A stretch of DNA of 19,534 bases from an uncultured Clostridium sp. (GTDB taxonomy: Bacteria; Bacillota; Clostridia; TANB77; CAG-508), in assembly GCA_945937855.1 (NCBI GenBank), contig CAMEUC010000007.1:1-19534 (forward strand), written 5' to 3'. Both the position numbers and the translations under genes were made by a program. This document shows, in pieces, positions 13,419 to 19,534 of this stretch. How positions within the stretch are numbered: position 1 is the first letter of the stretch; the number at the start of each line of letters is the position of its first letter. The notes under the pieces are model-generated. The model made no database searches, was not told the DNA's origin, and saw only the letters and a list, made by a program, of their open reading frames with translations.

Positions 13419-14284
13419 ACATTTAAATCCTTCTTTTCAGTAGTATATTCTAATGGTATTTTATAAAAGTCTTCATATACTTTTTTCCAAACTTCAAAAT
13501 TATTTTTCTTCATCGCTTCTGTATTTTCTTTAGTAGATAATTTTTTATCCGGATATATTGGTTCTTCTATATTTATAATATACTGTTGTACTGGGAAACC
13601 ATCTTCCCCAATTATATCAGTATCCTCCATTGTTATAAATATTGGAATAACTGGTACATTATTTCTTGCAGCTAATCTAAAAGCCCCATTTTTTAATGGC
13701 TTTGGTTTTTTATAATTCCACCATAAACTTTGTTCTGGGTAAATTAGTATAAAATCTCCTCTTGCTAAAATTGTATCCACAGCTTTTATAAATTCTGTCA
13801 TAGTTTTTGTATTTGAACTTAATGGCAAAGTGTCACAGTTTCTAAAGAAGAATCCATATAAGCCGGGAAAATTAGTGTAATTTCCTTCTCTGATTACTTT
13901 ATATAACTTTTTATTTTTTGATTGACCAGATATTCTAAATACCTCTTCAATAGAAAATGAATCAAATGGATTAAAATGATTACATGTTATCATTGCTCCA
14001 GTTTGAACACTTTGTAAAATTTCAATTCCTTTAATTTCTTTTATAATTAGTTTATTATTTTCAAGTAAATTATCTAAAAACCTTTCTCCAAGTTTATTTG
14101 CAAACCTAGCTTTTAATTTACTTTTCCATTTCGTTTTTAAATAATCCACATTTTCTGGAGTTAAAATAATTGTAGGTGGATCATCTTCTGCATCCACATC
14201 AAAATGGCCTTCTCTTTCTAGTCTTTCAATTTTCTCTAGTATTTCTAACCTTTCCTTGGATTTTTCTATTTCTTGTTCTTCCAT
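13415..14284 (-). CDS. PlsC-like acyltransferase (lysophospholipid acyltransferase family)
   Basis: A 289-residue acyltransferase with a canonical H-x4-D motif: NHFNPFD, His103 and Asp108. Motif III is LIYPEQSLWWNYKKPKPLKNGAF (Glu184), and VPVIPIFITMED follows, as in 1-acylglycerol-3-phosphate acyltransferases. The first 25 residues are a charged, probably coiled-coil helix not found in short PlsC proteins. The ribosome binding site AGGGGAT overlaps the stop region of the upstream GT8 gene, 10 bases away. It is unlikely to be the housekeeping PlsC, since it sits in a glycosyltransferase operon and has this extension; the acyl acceptor is more likely a glycolipid. TGA is its stop codon, which shows that TGA is read as stop here. 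Confidence 0.87.
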   Translation of the reverse strand: MEEQEIEKSKERLEILEKIERLEREGHFDVDAEDDPPTIILTPENVDYLKTKWKSKLKARFANKLGERFLDNLLENNKLIIKEIKGIEILQSVQTGAMITCNHFNPFDSFSIEEVFRISGQSKNKKLYKVIREGNYTNFPGLYGFFFRNCDTLPLSSNTKTMTEFIKAVDTILARGDFILIYPEQSLWWNYKKPKPLKNGAFRLAARNNVPVIPIFITMEDTDIIGEDGFPVQQYIINIEEPIYPDKKLSTKENTEAMKKNNFEVWKKVYEDFYKIPLEYTTEKKDLNV

Positions 14285-14294
14285 TTTTCATCCC

Positions 14295-15224
14295 CTATTT
14301 TCTTCTATCGTCTCCAACGCAGTCAGATTCTTTTTGAGCAAGTTCACGAAGCTGTCTATCTTTTTCTCTATCATCAATTTTTTCCTCATCACTATAATTA
14401 TCTCGAATTTTTAATATTTCATCAAAGAATTCTGTTTTTTGTGCATATCTCCAGAAGTAGTCTTTGTATAAAATATCTTCAAAATGCCATGGTTTAAATG
14501 CCAAATTGTAATGAACTAATTTTAAATCTTTTTCATCTACTTCTACATTAGAAACTGGCATTCTATTCCAATTTTTATCAATTAGCTTTACTCTACCTTT
14601 GCAAAGTCTATTTAAATAATCTTGGTCTTGAGCTACAGAAAATTTAATTGTTCCTAGGACATATAAAAATTTTTCTTGGAAATTATATTTTCTAAGCTCA
14701 TCTAAATTCATTAGAAGAACCCCTGCATTAAAATAATTTCTGTAGTCAGATACACCAACTACTTTTTCTGCATATTCTTGAAAGACTTCAATTGTTTGTA
14801 TAACATCGTCTGGAGCTGCTCCTACTAAATTATCCCCTAAGTCTGTATTAAATAATTCTGCCACATCTCTTAAAAGAACAACATCACTATCTAAATATAA
14901 TGCTTTATTATATTGAGGATATAGGTTTGGTATAAATAGTCTAAAATATGTTGTTTTAGAGAAATAGTCGCGTGTATATAATTTATCTTTAATTTCTTCA
15001 ATATAGTAATTTAAGTCTACAAATTCTATATTTACATTTTCTCTTTCATATTTTTTAATTTTTTCTTTGTGGTCTTCACTTATATTTGTATATAACACCT
15101 TAATTAAATAGTAATAATCTGTAGATGAGTTATCTACTAATGATTGAAGTGTTACTGCTAAAAAAGGTATGTATTTATCATCAGCCGCAAAAAATATTGG
15201 TAATACTTCTTTATTTTGTTCCAT
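14295..15224 (-). CDS. Glycosyltransferase family 8 protein
   Basis: A 309-residue retaining GT-A enzyme, expected to transfer a glucosyl or galactosyl residue from a UDP-sugar using Mn2+. Family elements: the FFAADDKYIPFLAVTLQSL opening that binds the nucleotide, the D-x-D motif in LYLDSDVVLL (Asp112, Asp114), YFNAGVLLMNL (about 164-174), AQDQDYLN (about 198-205), and His238 in HYNLAFKPW, the usual metal-binding His. No membrane segment. The last 35 residues are a charged tail without family features. It begins nine bases after the upstream GT8 gene and is followed 10 bases later by an acyltransferase gene. LPS galactosyltransferase-type annotations are likely in databases, but a Gram-positive host suggests a glycolipid or wall polymer acceptor. 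Confidence 0.92.
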   Translation of the reverse strand: MEQNKEVLPIFFAADDKYIPFLAVTLQSLVDNSSTDYYYLIKVLYTNISEDHKEKIKKYERENVNIEFVDLNYYIEEIKDKLYTRDYFSKTTYFRLFIPNLYPQYNKALYLDSDVVLLRDVAELFNTDLGDNLVGAAPDDVIQTIEVFQEYAEKVVGVSDYRNYFNAGVLLMNLDELRKYNFQEKFLYVLGTIKFSVAQDQDYLNRLCKGRVKLIDKNWNRMPVSNVEVDEKDLKLVHYNLAFKPWHFEDILYKDYFWRYAQKTEFFDEILKIRDNYSDEEKIDDREKDRQLRELAQKESDCVGDDRRK

Positions 15225-15232
15225 TTAAATTC

Positions 15233-16060
15233 CTACTTTCTTTTTTCATATTCATTTTTTAATTTTACATATTCGTTTAAGTCATTGTCAAAATAATGAC
15301 ATTTTAATACTTTATGTACTTCTTCTATGTTCCATTGTTTGTAATTTTCTGTATGTGGATATGGCAAAAACATAAGTCTTTTACAGAAATGACAAATTAT
15401 GGTGTCTTTTTTATTAAATTTTGATTGCTCATTAAAAATTCTAGGAAGTATTTTTTTCTTTGTTGTAGACCAGAAAATTGCATCTTGGTCTGCAAATAAC
15501 ATTTTTTTAGTTTTTATTAGTGTTCTTGCTTTTTCTAAAAGTCTTGTTGCTTTTATTTTATTCATATTAAGTAAAAGCATACCAGCATTTATATAGTCTG
15601 GTCTTATAATCCAACAACCATACTTTTCTTTTACTGCTGCATATTCATAATCAGTCACATCAATATTATATAATTTTGAAAGATCTCCTCCCACCATTAT
15701 GTCTATATCTAAGTATAGTAGTTTGTCTGGAATTTCCGGAATTAAGTCTGCTAATAATCTAAGTAAAGTATACGGTGTACAATATGCGTTTTCATTAGCA
15801 CAATTCATAAATTCTTGCTCATATAAGTCTGTTACATCAACTTTTGTCACTTGATTTTCTATGTTTTTTGACTTAACTACTTTATTTAAAAAATCTATTT
15901 GTTCATCGCTAATAGCTGTATATTCTGGTTTTAATCTTGTCAAATTCATAGTAAAAATGTAACAATTAATTGGTTCTTTTGTTCTATTTGTTATAGATAT
16001 AAGCTGCGTTAATGCTCCGTCAAAAACCTTCTCATTTCCACATAATAATAAATTTATCAT
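15233..16060 (-). CDS. Glycosyltransferase family 8 protein, divergent
   Basis: A 275-residue GT8-like enzyme and the first gene of the operon. It opens with INLLLCGNEKVFDGALTQLISI, the nucleotide-binding beta-alpha unit. The D-x-D motif is in LYLDIDIMVGGDL (Asp118, Asp120), YINAGMLLLNMNKI follows (about 156-169), then FADQDAIF (about 189-196) and His224 in IICHFC as the likely metal ligand. It is clearly not a close copy of the second GT8 protein, so the two probably add successive sugars. Start is ATG with AGGAAGT six bases away and a good promoter about 45 bases upstream. Confidence 0.9.
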   Translation of the reverse strand: MINLLLCGNEKVFDGALTQLISITNRTKEPINCYIFTMNLTRLKPEYTAISDEQIDFLNKVVKSKNIENQVTKVDVTDLYEQEFMNCANENAYCTPYTLLRLLADLIPEIPDKLLYLDIDIMVGGDLSKLYNIDVTDYEYAAVKEKYGCWIIRPDYINAGMLLLNMNKIKATRLLEKARTLIKTKKMLFADQDAIFWSTTKKKILPRIFNEQSKFNKKDTIICHFCKRLMFLPYPHTENYKQWNIEEVHKVLKCHYFDNDLNEYVKLKNEYEKRK

Positions 16061-16104
16061 ATTTTTACTTCCTATTATTTTACTTTTTTTGAGTTTGCTT
16101 AGAT

Positions 16105-16133
16105 ATTTTATCGTAAAATATAAAATTTTGCAA
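16105..16133 (-). promoter_or_regulatory. Promoter of the GT8/acyltransferase operon
   Basis: On the minus strand TTGCAA (16128-16133) is followed after 17 bases by TAAAAT (16105-16110). The start would be near 16098, giving a leader of about 38 bases. A 7-3-7 inverted repeat (TATTTTA and TAAAATA, 16104-16120) overlaps the -10 box and could be an operator, though such repeats arise easily in AT-rich DNA. The opposite strand must hold the promoter of the divergent LysM gene; only a TATGAT-like box near 16181 is visible there. Confidence 0.65.
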
Positions 16134-16219
16134 GTAGTTTATGAATATTATGAAAAAGTAACATTTTTCACGTAATTTAATATGATAATAGTAGAACTAT
16201 CGAAAGGATGATCATAATT

Positions 16220-16945
16220 ATGAATAATTTTACTCCAATTTTATACACCATTAGACCTGGTGATACATTATATAATTTGGCCTTAATATATGGCACAACT
16301 GTACAAGAAATAATTGATACCAATTTAGCTTTAGACCCATATAGTTTGCGAGTTGGACAACAAATTTATATCTACCCTCGTTCTAATAATCCATATGGTT
16401 ATTGGGTTAGTACTAATCAAGTAAATTTAATGCAAAATATGGATTTGGCATGGCTTGAACATATTTTATGGACACGTTTGTTTTTAATTAGTGTTGCAGA
16501 AAATTTGGGTGATTTAGAAGCTACTAAAGCTCGTTTATTAGGAAACCCTAGAACTATTGCTAATGTTTTTAGAAAATATTATGGAAATAATATTGCAAAT
16601 AAAATTGAAGAATTGATAAGAGAGCATTTAGTAATTGGTGGAGATTTAATTGTTGCATTAAAAAATGGAAATCAAAAATTAGCCCAAGAATTAAATACTA
16701 AATGGTATAAAAATGCTGATGATATGGCAGAAGCATTTAGTAGTATAAATCCTTTTTACCCAAAAGAAGAAGTGCGAAATATGTTATATGAGCACTTAAG
16801 GCTTACAACTAATGAAGTTTCTGCCCGTTTAAAGAAGGATTATGTTGCAGACATTAAAGCTTATGATATGGTTCAAAAAGAAGTTTTAAAAATGTCAGAA
16901 TTTTTTGTAAATGGAATTGTAAAACAATTTCCTAATTTATTTTAG
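16220..16945 (+). CDS. LysM domain protein with an unknown all-helical C-terminal domain
   Basis: A 241-residue protein. Residues about 8-52 form one LysM domain (YTIRPGDTLYNLALIYGTTVQEIIDTN...LRVGQQIYIYP), which binds N-acetylglucosamine-containing glycans. The rest is helical, with WLEHILWTRLFLISVAENLGDLEATKARLL, the ADDMAEAFSSINPF segment, and an ending in NGIVKQFPNLF. I have seen this domain in other LysM proteins of Bacillota, without a known role; it lacks any hydrolase motif I recognise. There is no signal peptide, so either it is not secreted by Sec or it is associated with spores or cell lysis. The start at 16220 is chosen because AAAGGA lies about ten bases upstream; an ATG at 16208 overlaps that site. 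It is the only convincing plus-strand gene here. Confidence 0.85.
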   Translation: MNNFTPILYTIRPGDTLYNLALIYGTTVQEIIDTNLALDPYSLRVGQQIYIYPRSNNPYGYWVSTNQVNLMQNMDLAWLEHILWTRLFLISVAENLGDLEATKARLLGNPRTIANVFRKYYGNNIANKIEELIREHLVIGGDLIVALKNGNQKLAQELNTKWYKNADDMAEAFSSINPFYPKEEVRNMLYEHLRLTTNEVSARLKKDYVADIKAYDMVQKEVLKMSEFFVNGIVKQFPNLF

Positions 16946-16950
16946 TTTGC

Positions 16951-16969
16951 GGGCGAACACTGTTCGCCC
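16951..16969 (+). terminator. Terminator of the LysM gene
   Basis: Perfect 8-bp GC-rich arms (GGGCGAAC and GTTCGCCC) around a 3-base loop, five bases after the LysM stop and followed by ATATTTTATC. It lies between convergent genes; the minus-strand side lacks a U-tract, so it is a weaker stop for the ABC exporter operon that ends at 17002. Confidence 0.85.
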
Positions 16970-17001
16970 ATATTTTATCTGTAACACTTTTTATTATGAT
17001 A

Positions 17002-18774
17002 TTATAACTCAAACTGGCTATTATATAATTCTGAATAAAATCCTTTTTGTTCCATTAGCTCATTATGGTTTCCTTGTTCAATAATGTTTCCGTCTTTCAT
17101 TACTAAAATTAGGTCTGCGTTTTTTATAGTAGATAACCTATGTGCAATAATAAATGATGTTTTTCCTTCTGTTAATTTGTCCATTGCATCTTGTACAAGT
17201 TCTTCTGTTCTTGTATCTACATTTGAAGTTGCTTCATCTAAAATAAGGAAAGGACTATCATCTATCATACCTCTTGCAATAGTAAGTAATTGTCTTTGTC
17301 CGGCTGATACACTGTCGTTTTCTGAGATTTTAGAATCATATCCATGCGGTAATGTTTTAATAAAGTGGTCTAAGCCAACCTCTTTACAAACTTCTTTTAC
17401 CTTTTCATCACTTACACCTGTTCTATTATAAATAATGTTTTCCTTAACTGTCCCCTCAAATAACCATGTGTCTTGTAATACCATTGTAAATAAATCGTGA
17501 ATATTTTCTCTTGTTAGTTCATTTATTGAAACACCATCTATTTTAATATTTCCTGAATTAATTTCGTAGAACTTCATTAAAAGGTTTACCATTGTTGTTT
17601 TTCCTGCTCCTGTTGGTCCTACTATAGCAACCTTTTGTCCCGGTTTCGCTTTAGCTGTAAAGTTTTTGATAACTGGTTTATCATTATTGTCGTATTGGAA
17701 TACAACATTATTAAATTCAATTTCACCTTTTACATCTTCTTTGTTTAAGTGTTTTGTAGTTTTATTCTGGTCAGGCATTTCTTCTTCATCAATAAATTCA
17801 AATACTCTTTCACTTGCAGCAGCTGTTGATTGCAGTGATGTTGTTGCTTGTGCTATTTGTGACAATGGTGATGTAAATAATCTTACATAACTTATAAAAG
17901 CTACTATAACACCAAAAGATATAATATCATTCATAGTTAAAAGTGCACCTACTATACATACTGCAACATATCCAAAGTTTCCAATAAAAGACATCATAGG
18001 TTGCATTATTCCAGATAAGAATTGGCTCTTACGGTTTGCTTCACTTACCTTTTTATTATATTCATTAAACTTAGTATCAGCTTCTTTTTTTCCATTATAA
18101 GCTTTTACAACGTTTAATCCAGAATATACCTCTTCTATATGTCCATTTAAGTTTCCTAATTCTTCTTGTTTAGCAACAAAGTATTTTTGTGAATTTTTTA
18201 GGATGGCTATCATACCCACAAAACCTAATAAACTTGAAAAGATTGCAGTAATTGCCATCACCCAATTTGTTACAAACATCATTATAATTGTTCCTAAAAG
18301 TAATGCTATATTACTTACCAAGCTTCCTAAAGATTGGTTCATTGTTTGGGCAATTGTATCAACATCATTAGTAACTCTTGACAATGTGTCTCCTACTTGA
18401 TGTTTATCAAAGTATTTTAAAGGTAATTTATTTATTTTTTCTGAAATTCTACTTCTTAACTGTTTAGCAAATTTATTTGCAACAGTTGTCATACTTATTG
18501 ATTGTATGTAATTAAATAGGCTACTACATAAATACAAACCAACTAAAAATAATGTTATTTTTGTTATTGCATCAATATCCATAAAATTTGTAACTATGCC
18601 TTCTGAAATTTCGTCTGTTAAATCTGATAATCTATTTGGAGCAAGTATTGATAAAACAGAACTTAATATCGCTAAAACCAAAGCTACACATATTAATGCT
18701 TTAAATCCTTTTAATTCTCCAAATAATCTTGATATTGCACTTTTAAAATCTTTTGCTTTTTCACCTGTACCCAT
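17002..18774 (-). CDS. ABC exporter subunit with fused permease and ATPase (heterodimer partner, catalytic NBD)
   Basis: A 590-residue half-transporter. Residues about 20-320 form a six-helix exporter domain with the KLPLKYFDKHQVGDTLSRVTNDVDT coupling region. The ATPase domain follows, with Walker A G-P-T-G-A-G-K-T (386-393), Q-loop Gln434, signature V-S-A-G-Q (489-493), Walker B with catalytic Asp513-Glu514 and switch His545. The signature is degenerate (SAGQ instead of SGGQ), while the catalytic Glu and His are intact, the mirror image of the upstream subunit. This is the pattern of heterodimeric multidrug or lipid exporters such as TM287/288 and BmrCD. The start at 18774 has AGGAGGA upstream, but the conserved Gly-rich N-terminus extends upstream in the same frame without a start codon. 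The natural substrate cannot be told. Confidence 0.94.
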   Translation of the reverse strand: MGTGEKAKDFKSAISRLFGELKGFKALICVALVLAILSSVLSILAPNRLSDLTDEISEGIVTNFMDIDAITKITLFLVGLYLCSSLFNYIQSISMTTVANKFAKQLRSRISEKINKLPLKYFDKHQVGDTLSRVTNDVDTIAQTMNQSLGSLVSNIALLLGTIIMMFVTNWVMAITAIFSSLLGFVGMIAILKNSQKYFVAKQEELGNLNGHIEEVYSGLNVVKAYNGKKEADTKFNEYNKKVSEANRKSQFLSGIMQPMMSFIGNFGYVAVCIVGALLTMNDIISFGVIVAFISYVRLFTSPLSQIAQATTSLQSTAAASERVFEFIDEEEMPDQNKTTKHLNKEDVKGEIEFNNVVFQYDNNDKPVIKNFTAKAKPGQKVAIVGPTGAGKTTMVNLLMKFYEINSGNIKIDGVSINELTRENIHDLFTMVLQDTWLFEGTVKENIIYNRTGVSDEKVKEVCKEVGLDHFIKTLPHGYDSKISENDSVSAGQRQLLTIARGMIDDSPFLILDEATSNVDTRTEELVQDAMDKLTEGKTSFIIAHRLSTIKNADLILVMKDGNIIEQGNHNELMEQKGFYSELYNSQFEL

Positions 18775-18838
18775 TCTGTGTCCTCCTGGGCCTCTTAGTC
18801 TAATTCTAGGAGTTCTTACTTCTTTTTCTATTCCGCAT
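18775..18838 (-). other. Probable frameshifted N-terminal codons of the second ABC subunit
   Basis: Upstream of the annotated start the same frame stays open and reads a tail resembling RLRGPGGHRMGTGEKAKDF, like the Gly-Pro-rich N-termini common in this ABC subfamily. No ATG, GTG or TTG begins it. An ATG at 18836-18838 with an ideal AAAGGAGG (18848-18855, nine bases away) starts in another frame and stops after ten codons. Removing one A from the A5 run (18823-18827), just after the stop of the upstream subunit, would join that ATG to the ABC frame. Confidence 0.5.
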
Positions 18839-19534
18839 TTTCTAATTCCTCCTTTGACAATTGAGATAAAGCTATTTGTTTATACACTTCACAGCTTTTT
18901 AATAATTCTTTATGTGTTCCCATTCCTACTACTTCGCCACTATCTAAAACAATTATTTTATCTGCATTCATAATTGTTCCAATTCTTTGTGCTACAATTA
19001 AATTAGTTGCATCTTGAGTATATTTTTTTAACTCTTTTCTTAAAACACTATCTGTTTTATAATCTAATGCAGAAAAGCTATCATCAAATATATAAATTTC
19101 AGGGTCTCTAGCTATTGCCCTTGCAATTGCTAATCTTTGCTTCTGTCCACCACTAACATTTGTACCACCTGAAGCAATATGTGTATCATATCCATCTTCC
19201 ATTTTTTCAACAAAATCTTTAGCTTGTGCTACTTTTATTGCTTCTTTAATCTTTTTGTTTGAAATTTCACCTTTTCCATTGTCTCCATAAGATACATTTG
19301 AATTAACTGTACCATTGAACATCACTGCTTTTTGTGGTACATATCCTAATTTATTATGCAAAGCTTCTTGTGTATATTCTTTTACATTAATACCGTCAAC
19401 TAATACTTCTCCTTCGGTTACATCATAAAATCTTGGCACTAAATTTATAAGTGTTGATTTTCCACTACCTGTCGAACCTATAAATGCTACAGTTTCGCCC
19501 TTATTTGCTTTAAATGATATATTTTTTAGCAAAT
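18828..19534 (-). CDS. ABC exporter subunit, C-terminal ATPase part (cut by window edge; degenerate NBD)
   Basis: The visible 234 residues are the nucleotide-binding domain of a half-exporter; the permease part lies beyond the right edge. Walker A G-S-T-G-S-G-K-S-T is intact and the signature is canonical V-S-G-G-Q. Walker B, however, reads IYIFDDS, with Asp in place of the catalytic Glu, and the switch motif is VAQRIGTI, with Gln in place of His. These two losses mark the non-hydrolysing subunit of heterodimeric exporters; its intact signature completes the hydrolysing site of the partner encoded next. The end of the gene (ENAE, then TAG) carries the strong ribosome binding site for the frame described at 18836-18838. 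Confidence 0.93.
   Translation of the reverse strand, partial: LLKNISFKANKGETVAFIGSTGSGKSTLINLVPRFYDVTEGEVLVDGINVKEYTQEALHNKLGYVPQKAVMFNGTVNSNVSYGDNGKGEISNKKIKEAIKVAQAKDFVEKMEDGYDTHIASGGTNVSGGQKQRLAIARAIARDPEIYIFDDSFSALDYKTDSVLRKELKKYTQDATNLIVAQRIGTIMNADKIIVLDSGEVVGMGTHKELLKSCEVYKQIALSQLSKEELENAE

Noticed and set aside
16208..16219. Upstream ATG adding four residues to the LysM protein
   Set aside because: It overlaps the AAAGGA site, which is correctly spaced for the ATG at 16220.

Overview
The window is a low-GC, gene-dense stretch that looks like a host-associated Clostridia/Bacillota genome, probably an uncultured gut member. The basis is strong AGGAGG-type ribosome binding sites, TAA/TAG/TGA all used as stops, TTGACA/TATAAT promoters, an HrcA-type CIRCE element, a CsoR copper regulator, an Rpn-family nuclease gene and a conjugated bile salt hydrolase. 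I cannot name a genus. Almost every gene is on the minus strand; the one clear plus-strand gene encodes a LysM protein. No tRNA, rRNA, CRISPR array or complete insertion sequence is visible.

Layout, in coordinate order (transcription runs right to left unless stated). (1) 1-627: a small heat shock protein with its own promoter, whose -35 box lies inside a CIRCE operator. (2) 645-5196: a compact copper operon, csoR - tcdA - copZ - copA - bsh, driven from one promoter whose -35/-10 spacer is filled by a perfect CsoR-type palindrome. It carries two unexpected members, a tRNA-modifying TcdA enzyme and a bile salt hydrolase. (3) 5269-6320: a hotdog thioesterase, a DUF2442 protein, and what look like remnants of a VOC-domain gene and of the DUF4160 partner of DUF2442. 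(4) 6394-8505: a MATE transporter fused to a cytidylate kinase-like domain, bounded by a palindromic terminator and a leader hairpin. (5) 8561-9852: an Rpn-family PD-(D/E)XK nuclease gene with a long leader. That leader appears related to the one in front of the DUF2442 locus: same extended promoter, a 5'-proximal hairpin, and the same order of A-rich blocks. (6) 9903-16133: a six-gene operon of two GT8 glycosyltransferases, two PlsC-like acyltransferases, a DUF2974 serine hydrolase and a DUF975-CmpB membrane protein. It is best read as an uncharacterised glycolipid or envelope-lipid pathway. (7) 16220-16969: a plus-strand LysM protein with a terminator. (8) 17002-19534: a heterodimeric ABC exporter pair, the upstream subunit cut by the window edge.

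The observations most worth following are the bile salt hydrolase in a copper operon, the MATE-kinase fusion, the duplicated promoter-leader cassette, the GT8/acyltransferase operon, and the apparent one-base frameshift that separates the second ABC subunit from its conserved Gly-rich N-terminus. Everything was read by eye; no database search was run, so family names rest on motif recognition.
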